From positions 1 through 64,000 of the forward strand of contig NZ_SCVE01000012.1 in NCBI RefSeq assembly GCF_004297105.1: a stretch of 64,000 nt of DNA, given 5' to 3'. Positions 1 to 6,613 of the stretch are shown in pieces. Position 1 is the first letter of the stretch, and each line of letters begins with the position of its first letter. Below the pieces are notes generated by a model. That model was not told the origin of the DNA. It worked only from the letters and a program-made list of their open reading frames with translations, and searched no databases. Both the position numbers and the translations under genes were made by a program. The stretch comes from Herbiconiux sp. (GTDB lineage Bacteria; Actinomycetota; Actinomycetes; Actinomycetales; Microbacteriaceae).

Positions 1-124
1 AACGGCCCGGGTCAGAGCCAGCCCAGGACGGAACGGCCCGGGTCAGAGCCAGCCCAGGACGGAACGGCCCGGGTCAGAGCCAGCCCAGGACGGAACGGCC
101 CGGGTCAGAGCCAGCCCAGGGTGG
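1..124. repeat. 31-bp tandem repeat array (4 copies)
   Basis: Four units of 31 bases stand head to tail (1-31, 32-62, 63-93, 94-124). The first three are identical and the fourth drifts after base 120. Read on the minus strand, each unit contains the codons Leu-Gly-Trp-Leu-stop, which are the last codons of the adjoining beta-propeller gene. The array therefore looks like tandem duplication of that gene's 3' end plus its flank. It runs into the window edge, so the true copy number is unknown. An assembly artefact at a contig end is possible. Confidence 0.9.
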
Positions 125-1127
125 AGCGGCCCATGTCGTTGAACCAGAGGGAGTCGCCGACCATCGCGAGGTCCCAGGGGACGGCACCGCTGGGAGCGGT
201 CTCGTAGGTGACGGTGCCGTGGGCATCCAGGACACCGATACCGCGATTGAGGTCGGTGAAGTAGAGCTGGCCGAGGGAGTCGAACGTGATCGATCGCGGG
301 GCGATGTGCTCGAACGACCGCGCCGCGAGGGTCACCACCGCCACGGAATCGTCGGTGGCCACGTGCATCAAGGCGTTGTCACCGCCGACCCAGACGCTGC
401 CATCGGGCGCCACCGCGATGTCGCTGAGCGCGCCCACGCCCACATCGATCATGCGAGTAGTGGTCGTGGCGGGATCGTAGACCCCGATCGAGGTGCCGCC
501 GGAGACCGCGAACCAGACGCGCCCGTCGGGAGCGACATCGATCGAGTCGATCGTCGTCGCTCCGCCGAGGCGGGCGTAGTCGACCTCCCCACTCGGAAAG
601 ATGTAGCCGAGGCCGGCTGGGCCCGCCGCGAACCAGACACGGTCGATCCCGGCCGCGAGCGACGTGGCGTTGACTCGCGCGTCGTCGAGACGATATCTCT
701 TCTCCAACCCACTGCCTGGGAAGATGCGGCCGATTGTGCGGTGTGCCTGATCGCTGAACCAGACGGTGCCATCCGGGCCGGCGACGATGCTGGTGACATG
801 GGCTTTCGGGCCGGAGAGGCCGAAGACCCGTTCGCCTCCCGAGATGTCGATGCGAACGAGCTGATCGTGCGTGTAGTCGGCGTACCACAGCGAGCCGGCG
901 GGGTCGACCGCGACCGTCGTGGGCAGCCCCCCTGGCGTCGCGGTCGCCGCCTCGTGCCAGGCCGACGAAACCGTGACGAGTGATGGCGCCGCCGCGCCCT
1001 CGTGAGCAGTCAGTGGGATGGCGGCGACCGGCGAGGACACGATGAGGCCGGCGGCGGGGGCCATCAACGCGAGGGCGAGCGCAGCCGCCGTGCTGCCACG
1101 GCCGAGTCGATTGGGGGATGTGGACAC
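105..1127 (-). CDS. Secreted Vgb/NHL-type beta-propeller protein
   Basis: This is a 340-residue exported protein. Residues 1 to about 37 form a signal peptide: a basic start (NRLGRG), a hydrophobic core (AAALALALMAPAAG) and an Ala-x-Ala-like cleavage region. The rest is a series of about 40-residue blades with the recurring pattern 'V-A-P-D-G-x-V-W-F' (PDGTVWFSD, APDGRVWFA, APDGSVWVG), as in virginiamycin B lyase-like and SMP-30/NHL propellers. The His/Glu catalytic set of true streptogramin lyase cannot be confirmed by eye, so a ligand-binding or general lyase-like propeller is the safe call. The stop codon lies inside the 31-bp tandem array. No operon partner is evident; the next gene downstream lies outside the window. 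Confidence 0.8.
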   Translation of the reverse strand: MSTSPNRLGRGSTAAALALALMAPAAGLIVSSPVAAIPLTAHEGAAAPSLVTVSSAWHEAATATPGGLPTTVAVDPAGSLWYADYTHDQLVRIDISGGERVFGLSGPKAHVTSIVAGPDGTVWFSDQAHRTIGRIFPGSGLEKRYRLDDARVNATSLAAGIDRVWFAAGPAGLGYIFPSGEVDYARLGGATTIDSIDVAPDGRVWFAVSGGTSIGVYDPATTTTRMIDVGVGALSDIAVAPDGSVWVGGDNALMHVATDDSVAVVTLAARSFEHIAPRSITFDSLGQLYFTDLNRGIGVLDAHGTVTYETAPSGAVPWDLAMVGDSLWFNDMGRSTLGWL

Positions 1128-1259
1128 GGAGAACTCCTCAGGTCGACCGCCGACGATCGGCAGACGTGACCACGCTAAGAGAGCGAACGCGGGACCATAC
1201 CCCAGTACTTTCTACTCAATCGTGCCGGGTGGATGCCCGAGCACGCTGAGCACACCGGC

Positions 1260-1562
1260 TCAGTCGGTGACCTGGACCTCTTTCCAGAAGGCCACGTAGT
1301 CGGTGAAGTCTTTGCCCACGCGGTCGAACGCCGTGGGGTAGGGATGCGGGTAGCTCCACGCGCGGTCTTGGAGGGACACATCACCGTTCTTCACGGTGAA
1401 GTACTGGCACTCGCCCTTCCAGGGGCAGGTGTACGGAGTGGGGCTCTTCTCGAGGAACTCGGCCTTCACGCTCGCCGGTGGGAAGTACCAGTTGCCTTCG
1501 ATGGCGATCAGGTCTTCCTTCGGAGCTTCGGCGATGACGGTGCCATCCAGGACTGCCTTCAT
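1260..1562 (-). CDS. DUF427 domain protein
   Basis: A 100-residue protein that is essentially a single DUF427 domain. The family pattern is clear: 'MKAVLDGTVIAEAP', a middle 'IEGNWYFPPASV', then the signature 'YTCPWKGECQYF' and 'RAWSYPHPYP', ending in 'GKDFTDYVAFWKEVQV'. DUF427 proteins are small cytoplasmic beta-barrel proteins of unknown biochemical role; the conserved CPWKG/W-Y-P patch may be a ligand site. The length matches the usual 90-120 residues. It is co-directional with, and 27 bp downstream of, the ComB-like gene, so the two may be cotranscribed. Confidence 0.85.
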   Translation of the reverse strand: MKAVLDGTVIAEAPKEDLIAIEGNWYFPPASVKAEFLEKSPTPYTCPWKGECQYFTVKNGDVSLQDRAWSYPHPYPTAFDRVGKDFTDYVAFWKEVQVTD

Positions 1563-1589
1563 GATGTGACCTCCAATGTCACCCCAACG

Positions 1590-2135
1590 CTACGCCTTCG
1601 CGGCGACATCGGCGTCGGCGCCGGCGTCGATGCGGCAGGCCTCCACCATCTCGGCAGTGCGGCCCCGAGCCGCCCACTCGGCACCCGTGGCGGACGCCGT
1701 GACGAGATGGCCCACCGCACGGTGCAGGCTCGTGAAGGCGGCACACGCTGCCGCGGCCTCGGGCGAGGAGAAGTCGATGCCCCTGGCGGCGAGCGCGTCG
1801 ACGACGGCACCGGCCACGAGGAAGTCCTCCACATTGAACGCCCGCGACGGGCCGGCCAGCGTGACGATGCTGACGATGGCGCGGTCGCCTCGTCGCGCCT
1901 GCACCTCGAGCACGTCGGCCGCGGCCCTCTCGCGCGTGCGGAACCCCACCACCCGCACGGTCGCATCCTCGAGCGGCGGAATCGCGGCCATGTCTCCGTC
2001 ATCGAGCGCGTCGGCCACGAGCACGAGGTGCGCGGTGCCGGCCAGCTCCGGAACCTCGGCTGCCGGGACGCCGACGTGCAGACGCACCTGGTAGCGGGAC
2101 TGCGAGTCGAGGAACTCGCTCGATGTGGTGGGCAT
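1590..2135 (-). CDS. ComB-like (2-phosphosulfolactate phosphatase family) protein
   Basis: A 181-residue protein. Its beginning 'SQSRYQVRLHVGV' followed by 'HLVLVADALDD' matches the opening of actinobacterial ComB-like proteins, where a beta strand and an Asp precede the active site. The end 'LVTASATGAEWAARGRTAEMVEACRIDAG' resembles the ComB C-terminal block (S-x-S-G-R-E-L...G-F-x-x-D-V...A-x-x-D). Classical ComB hydrolyses 2-phosphosulfolactate in coenzyme M synthesis. Actinobacteria do not make coenzyme M, so the substrate here is unknown, and the usual D-V-L-R-A-S-T motif is degenerate. It is divergent from the next gene, with starts about 35 bp apart. Confidence 0.6.
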   Translation of the reverse strand: MPTTSSEFLDSQSRYQVRLHVGVPAAEVPELAGTAHLVLVADALDDGDMAAIPPLEDATVRVVGFRTRERAAADVLEVQARRGDRAIVSIVTLAGPSRAFNVEDFLVAGAVVDALAARGIDFSSPEAAAACAAFTSLHRAVGHLVTASATGAEWAARGRTAEMVEACRIDAGADADVAAKA

Positions 2136-2169
2136 CCGTCGATATTACGAGCACACTGGGGACGTGCGC

Positions 2170-2676
2170 GTGCTTCTGAAACTCGTCCTCGACTGTGATC
2201 CCGACGCGGCGTGGCGCGCCATCCGCAGCCCGGCGGTGTTCCGTGAGGTGTCGAGTCCGCTCGTGCAGATCGAATCGCTCGCCGCAGACGGGTTCCCGAC
2301 CGTGTGGGAGCCGGGGCAGCATCCGGTCTCCATGCGCGGCGGCGGAGTGATCCCGATGGGGAAGCAGATCATCCGGCTGAACTTCGAGACCGCTCGCCAC
2401 GGGTCGGTGCGCATCGTGCACGACTCGGGCCAGGGGGTCACGGGCGCGGTGAGCGCGGTGACGCTGTGGGATCACCGGATGGCGATCGCCCCCGATCCCG
2501 CCGGCACCGGCAAGACGCTGTACCGCGACCAGCTGATCGTGAAGGCGGGTCTGCTCACGCCCCTGGCCTGGTACAGCCTGTGGGCGTTCTGGCAGTGGCG
2601 CGGGCACAAGCTCCAGCAGCTGGCCCCCGGCTGGGCCTATGACCCCGGCACCGATGAACTCGAGGAGACCACATGA
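2170..2676 (+). CDS. Hypothetical SRPBCC-like protein
   Basis: About 168 residues. The start is a GTG at 2170 preceded by GGGGA at a good distance. The frame is open further up to a GTG at 2125, but that would run into the divergent ComB-like gene. The N-terminal 'LKLVLDCDPDAAWRAIRSPAVFREVSSPLVQI' looks like the first strand and helix of a START/SRPBCC ligand-binding fold, where a pocket forms between a long C-terminal helix and a curved sheet. A hydrophobic aromatic stretch (LLTPLAWYSLWAFWQW) sits near the C-terminus. It overlaps the DUF1684 gene by 4 bp (ATGA), so the two are translationally coupled. Confidence 0.65.
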   Translation: MLLKLVLDCDPDAAWRAIRSPAVFREVSSPLVQIESLAADGFPTVWEPGQHPVSMRGGGVIPMGKQIIRLNFETARHGSVRIVHDSGQGVTGAVSAVTLWDHRMAIAPDPAGTGKTLYRDQLIVKAGLLTPLAWYSLWAFWQWRGHKLQQLAPGWAYDPGTDELEETT

Positions 2677-3341
2677 ACGCCCGCGCCGACACCGCCCTGC
2701 AGACCGCCGACTGGCGGATGCGCGTATTCAGCATCTACGAGGAGGTGCGGCGGCTGCGCACCGTGGATGCGGCGGAGGCGCACGAGTTCTGGCGCGAGTC
2801 GCGCGACGACCTGTTCCGGCTGCATCCGGCATCCCCCCTTCTCGCCGAGGACCTTGCGGGATTCGCGGGATTGCCGATCGCTCCCTACGACCCCGCGTGG
2901 AGCTTCGAAGTGTCGATCGAGGAGGTGGGCGACGACGACCCGCGGCCTCGCGGCTTCGAGTTCGCCACCGGCACCGATGGCGTCGTGCCGTTCGAACTGC
3001 TCGGCCTCGCCCGCATCGAGGGTGTCGGCACGCTCGACGTCTGGCGGCTCGCCTCCTACGGCGGCGGCCTCTTCGTGCCGGTGAAGGATGCGCTCGCCGG
3101 CACCCCAGGGGGCACGTACGGCGGCGGCCGCTACCTCGTGGACACGATCAAGGGCGCGAGCCTGAACTCCAGCCCGATGCTCGGCATCGAGACCCCGCAG
3201 ACGCTCGTGCTCGACTTCAACTTCGCCTACAACCCGTCGTGCGCGTACGACCCCGCCTGGGCTTGCCCGCTGGCGCAGCCCGGCAACCGGGTGACCGTGG
3301 AAATACCGGTCGGCGAGAGTTATCCCGGTTCCGTGCACTAG
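2673..3341 (+). CDS. DUF1684 family protein
   Basis: 222 residues, cytoplasmic. The order of motifs is that of DUF1684: 'EFWRESRDDLFRLHPASPL', then 'FAGLPIAPYDPAW', a Gly-rich 'YGGGLFVPVKDA', 'TYGGGRYLVD', and the hallmark end 'LDFNFAYNPSCAYD' followed by 'WACPLAQPGNRVTVEIPVGE'. The family is widespread in actinobacteria and its function is not established. The start codon overlaps the stop of the SRPBCC-like gene, indicating a two-gene unit. A small hairpin (3357-3374) follows the stop. Confidence 0.88.
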   Translation: MNARADTALQTADWRMRVFSIYEEVRRLRTVDAAEAHEFWRESRDDLFRLHPASPLLAEDLAGFAGLPIAPYDPAWSFEVSIEEVGDDDPRPRGFEFATGTDGVVPFELLGLARIEGVGTLDVWRLASYGGGLFVPVKDALAGTPGGTYGGGRYLVDTIKGASLNSSPMLGIETPQTLVLDFNFAYNPSCAYDPAWACPLAQPGNRVTVEIPVGESYPGSVH

Positions 3342-3356
3342 GCTGGTGGTACTCGA

Positions 3357-3534
3357 GGGCTCAATCGCGAGCCCCGTGCGTCGAAAGAACGCTCCCTCTT
3401 CACTCTGATCACAGCACCGGGCACCACTTGCCAGGCTGGATCACTTGCAGATACTTCTTGCGGCGAACGGATGCACCGTCGGTGCGTTCGCCATCATTCC
3501 GAGTGGGAATCGTTCAGACGTGCCACTCGGTCTC
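3357..3534 (+). promoter_or_regulatory. Structured leader ahead of the DEAD-box helicase gene
   Basis: About 190 bp separate the DUF1684 stop from the helicase start, and they contain three good inverted repeats. The first, 3357-3374, has a 6-bp stem GGGCTC/GAGCCC and could end the upstream unit. The second, 3462-3492, has a 7-bp outer stem GGCGAAC/GTTCGCC with an inner GCACC/GGTGC. The third, 3499-3530, has a perfect 8-bp stem CCGAGTGG/CCACTCGG that ends 4 bases before the ATG at 3535. Long structured leaders are known for cold-shock helicases and other autoregulated RNA helicases. That this one is regulatory is inference. Confidence 0.5.
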
Positions 3535-5175
3535 ATGCCCCGAAAGGCACGCACTTTGTCCAACACCCCCTCATCCTTCGGCGCGCTCGGCGTGCCCGCT
3601 CCCCTCGTCACCGCCCTCACGGCGGCCGGGATCACGGAGCCCTTCCCCATCCAGGTCGACACCCTCCCCGACACTCTCAACGGGCGCGACGTGCTCGGCC
3701 GCGGTAAGACCGGCTCCGGCAAGACCCTCGCCTTCTCGATTCCCATGGTCGCCCGCCTCGCCGGCGCCCTCTCCGGCGGCAAGCGCCGCCCGGGCCGCCC
3801 GGTGGGCCTCATCCTCGCTCCCACGCGGGAGCTCGCCACCCAGATCGACGCCGTCATCGCGCCGCTCGCCAAGGCCTACGGCATGACCACCACCACGATC
3901 TTCGGCGGCGTTTCGCAGGGCCGTCAGGTCACCGCGCTGAAGGCCGGCGTCGACATCGTCGTGGCCTGCCCCGGTCGCCTCGAAGACCTCATGAAGCAGG
4001 GCTTCGTGTCGCTCGACGCCGTGGAGATCACCGTGCTCGACGAGGCCGACCACATGGCCGACCTGGGCTTCCTGCCCGTCGTCACGCGCATCCTCGACAA
4101 GACGCCCTCGACCGGTCAGCGCCTGCTGTTCTCGGCCACGCTCGACAACGGCGTGGACAAGCTGGTGCGCAAGTTCCTCCACAACGAGGTGCTGCACTCG
4201 GTCGACGAGGCGAACTCCCCCGTCGCCGCCATGACCCACCACGTGTTCGAGACCGAATCGGTGGAGTCGAAGCGCGTTCTGGTCGAGAAGCTCGCCTCGG
4301 GCACCGGCCGCCGCATCCTCTTCATGCGCACCAAGCACCACGCCAAGAAGCTCGCGAAGCAGCTGACGGATGCGGGCATCCCCTCCGTCGACCTGCACGG
4401 CAACCTCTCGCAGGTGGCCCGCGACCGCAACCTCGCGGCCTTCTCGGCCGGTTCTGTGCGGGTGCTCGTGGCGACGGATGTCGCGGCGCGCGGTGTGCAC
4501 GTCGACGACATCGAGCTCGTCATCCACGTCGACCCGCCGGCGGAGCACAAGGCGTACCTGCACCGCTCGGGCCGCACCGCTCGTGCCGGCTCGGCCGGGG
4601 ACGTGGTGACGATCATGCTCCCGGCACAGCGCAAAGACGTGAAGGACCTGCTCCGCAAGGCGGCCATCACCGTGACACCCGAGGTCGTCTCGGCCGAGTC
4701 GGCGTCGGTCAACGCGCTGGTGGGCGATGTGGCGGCGTACGTCAAGCCGGCACCGCGCACCACCAGCCAGCTCCCCGCCTCGGGTCAGCGCCGAACGGGC
4801 AATGACGGAACGGGTCGCGGCGGCGGACAGTCGCAGGGCGCGAACGCACAGCGCAAGCGCGCGCGACGCGGTGGCGCCGAGGGCCAGGGCGGTGCCGGTG
4901 GCGGCGCCCGTTCGGGCCAGGGCGGCAACGGCGGCGGTTCACGTCGTGGCGGTCAGGGCGGCAACGCCTCGGGCGGAAGCCGTTCGTTCTACAGCACCTC
5001 GTCGGGCAGCACCGGCGGCTCGGGCTCGGCATCGGGCTCGGGTTCGGGCGACGGCGGCGGACGCCGCGGTGGCCAGGGCGGCAATGGCGGCCAGGGCGGC
5101 AACGCCTCGGGCCGCCCGCGCCAGTCGGCGGCCAGCTTCTCGGCGGGCTCCGGCGGTGGACGCCGCTCCCGCTAG
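3535..5175 (+). CDS. DEAD-box ATP-dependent RNA helicase with Gly-rich tail
   Basis: 546 residues from the ATG at 3535. A TTG at 3556 (SNTPSSF...) has the better ribosome site (GAAAGG, 8 bases away), so the true start may be 21 bp later. The helicase core is complete: Q-motif region 'PFPIQVDTLPD', Walker A 'GKTGSGKT', 'PTRELATQI', 'VVACPGRLEDLM', 'VLDEADHMADLGF' (DEAD), 'LFSATL' (SAT), 'VLVATDVAARGVHV' and 'HRSGRTARAG'. It would unwind RNA during ribosome assembly or RNA decay. The last 110 residues or so are Gly/Ser/Arg/Gln-rich with RRGGQGG-type repeats, a typical unstructured RNA-binding tail. A strong terminator follows. Confidence 0.95.
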   Translation: MPRKARTLSNTPSSFGALGVPAPLVTALTAAGITEPFPIQVDTLPDTLNGRDVLGRGKTGSGKTLAFSIPMVARLAGALSGGKRRPGRPVGLILAPTRELATQIDAVIAPLAKAYGMTTTTIFGGVSQGRQVTALKAGVDIVVACPGRLEDLMKQGFVSLDAVEITVLDEADHMADLGFLPVVTRILDKTPSTGQRLLFSATLDNGVDKLVRKFLHNEVLHSVDEANSPVAAMTHHVFETESVESKRVLVEKLASGTGRRILFMRTKHHAKKLAKQLTDAGIPSVDLHGNLSQVARDRNLAAFSAGSVRVLVATDVAARGVHVDDIELVIHVDPPAEHKAYLHRSGRTARAGSAGDVVTIMLPAQRKDVKDLLRKAAITVTPEVVSAESASVNALVGDVAAYVKPAPRTTSQLPASGQRRTGNDGTGRGGGQSQGANAQRKRARRGGAEGQGGAGGGARSGQGGNGGGSRRGGQGGNASGGSRSFYSTSSGSTGGSGSASGSGSGDGGGRRGGQGGNGGQGGNASGRPRQSAASFSAGSGGGRRSR

Positions 5176-5197
5176 AGCCTCGCTCGCAGTCTCACTT

Positions 5198-5229
5198 GAA
5201 CGGCCCGTCTCCTCGGAGGCGGGCCGTTC
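5198..5229 (+). terminator. Hairpin terminator after the RNA helicase gene
   Basis: A perfect 10-bp stem GAACGGCCCG / CGGGCCGTTC with a 12-base loop that itself can pair (CCT/AGG), followed by TCTCTC. It lies 22 bp after the helicase stop codon and is placed to end that transcript. Confidence 0.85.
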
Positions 5230-5257
5230 TCTCTGCGAGGGCGCGGGCGGCACCCGC

Positions 5258-5382
5258 ATCCGTCACTTTTCGCGCGAAACCCGGGATTCTCGAACCAAAA
5301 CTGACGGATCCCGGTGGATGGTGGCGGCAGGTTCGTCAGTTTCTGTTCGAAAACTCGGCTTTTTGGACAAATAGTGACGGAT
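5258..5382. repeat. Pair of 52-bp inverted intergenic repeats
   Basis: Two 52-base blocks, 5258-5309 and 5331-5382, are imperfect inverted copies of each other, separated by 21 bp. The left block begins ATCCGTCACTTTT and ends with AAAACTGACGGAT. The right block, read in reverse complement, begins ATCCGTCACTATTTG and ends GAAACTGACGAAC. Each block is thus itself bordered by ATCCGTCA ... TGACGGAT. The A/T-rich centres stand out in this GC-rich DNA. No ORF lies within. It may be a palindromic intergenic repeat (REP/MITE-like) or a bidirectional structure between the helicase gene and the YdeI-like gene. Confidence 0.85.
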
Positions 5383-5388
5383 CTGCCG

Positions 5389-5982
5389 TCAGGGCTTGGC
5401 GGGGGGCTGGGGGTAGATGGTCTCGTGGGCGGCGAGCATGGCCACGAACTTCGCGATGCTGCGGGTGCGGGTCTCCGGGCGCTTGGCGTTGTGGAGGCGG
5501 AAGAGGATCGCGTAGCGGTTCTGCGCCGAGAGCGTGGCGAAGAAGGCGTCCGCCTCGGGATTCGCCCTCAGCGCCTCAGCCAGTTCGGGCGAGACCTCGA
5601 TTGACTTCGACGAGGCGTAGGCCGCATCCCACCGGCCGTCGGCCATCGCCCGGTCGATCTCGCGCTGACCGCCCGCGCGCATCCGGCCGGCCTCGATGAG
5701 CATGGCCACCTTGTCGCGGTTCACCTGCGACCACAGGCTCCTGGCGCGGCGGAGGGTGAAGGTCTGCAGGAAGTAGTCGGCGTCGAGCGCGTTTCGGCGG
5801 GCGTCGATCCAGCCGTGGCAGAGGGCGACGTCGAGCGCCTCCTGGTGGCTCACCGTGGTGTGGGCGCTGCCCTTCTTCGCGATGCGCAGGCGTACACCGC
5901 CGATGGTCTCGGCGTTGACCTCGAGCCACGCCTCCCAGGCGGCGGCATCGATGAACTCGAGTTCGTTGTACTCGTCGGCCAT
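5389..5982 (-). CDS. YdeI/OmpD-associated family protein
   Basis: 197 residues, cytoplasmic. The YdeI pattern is plain: an acidic N-terminus 'MADEYNELEFIDAAAWEAWL', 'GVRLRIAKKGS', 'SHQEALDVALCHGWIDARRNALD', 'FLQTFTLRRARSLWSQVNRDKVAMLIEAGRM' and the C-terminal 'IEVSPELAEALRANPEADAFFATLSAQNRYAI' helical region. Members are described as OmpD-associated or bacteriocin/peptide-protection proteins in enterobacteria; the actinobacterial role is unknown. The stop codon lies 6 bp from the edge of the inverted repeat pair. It shares its direction with the NUDIX gene 31 bp upstream. Confidence 0.87.
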   Translation of the reverse strand: MADEYNELEFIDAAAWEAWLEVNAETIGGVRLRIAKKGSAHTTVSHQEALDVALCHGWIDARRNALDADYFLQTFTLRRARSLWSQVNRDKVAMLIEAGRMRAGGQREIDRAMADGRWDAAYASSKSIEVSPELAEALRANPEADAFFATLSAQNRYAILFRLHNAKRPETRTRSIAKFVAMLAAHETIYPQPPAKP

Positions 5983-6013
5983 GACGGTATCGGTGCTCGG
6001 ATGCCCGGCGCGG

Positions 6014-6553
6014 CTAGATCAGCTTGCCCACGGAGGCGAGGGCGGAGCGGAGCAGCGAGCCGCGGCCGCCCTCCATCTCCTCGGACACGGCGGCGGAGGC
6101 TGCCTCCTCCGGCGTCATCCAGGTGAGCTCGAGCGCGTCCTGCCTCGGCTCGCAGGTGCCTGTGACGGGAACGACGTAGGCCAGCGACACGGCGTGCTGC
6201 CGCTCGTCGTAGAACGCCGACACCCCGGGGAGCGGGAAGTACTCGGCCACCTGGAAGGGCACCGGACTCGCGGGCAGCTGGGGGAATGCCATCGGCCCGA
6301 GGTCTTTCTCGAGGTGGCGGAAGAGTGCGTCGCGGAGGGTCTCGCCGTACATCACACGGCCTGAGACGAGCGTGCGGGCGATGGTGCCGCTCGATCCGAC
6401 GCGGAGGAGCACGCCGACCTCGACCACCTGGCCGAGCCCGTCGACCCGCACCGGCACGGCCTCGACGTAGAGCAGGGGCAGGCGCTGCCTGATCTCCGCG
6501 AGTTCGCTGTCACTCAACCAGCCGGAGTTGGGGTCAGGGGTGCGCACGCTCAT
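6014..6553 (-). CDS. NUDIX-fold family protein (DUF4916-like)
   Basis: 179 residues. The region 'SGRVMYGETLRDALFRHLEKDLG' occupies the place of a Nudix box (G-x5-E-x7-R-E-x-x-E-E-x-G) but is degenerate: the E-E pair is replaced by the EKD of 'HLEKDLG'. This fits the DUF4916/NUDIX-like actinobacterial group. The flanking strands 'LLYVEAVPVRVDG' and 'VVEVGVLLRVGSSG' and the later 'HAVSLAYVVPVTG' complete the fold. Because catalytic glutamates are altered, hydrolase activity is uncertain. It is divergent from lhr, with 60 bp between starts. Confidence 0.75.
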   Translation of the reverse strand: MSVRTPDPNSGWLSDSELAEIRQRLPLLYVEAVPVRVDGLGQVVEVGVLLRVGSSGTIARTLVSGRVMYGETLRDALFRHLEKDLGPMAFPQLPASPVPFQVAEYFPLPGVSAFYDERQHAVSLAYVVPVTGTCEPRQDALELTWMTPEEAASAAVSEEMEGGRGSLLRSALASVGKLI

Positions 6554-6613
6554 AGTTCATTGTTGCGCACCGGGGCCGATGCCGTTGTCAGCGGCATGGG
6601 TGAGGATTGGGGG

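Noticed and set aside
1..124. CRISPR array or origin iterons for the 31-bp repeat
   Set aside because: The units abut with no spacers and include a gene's stop codon. No replication gene or AT-rich region is near.
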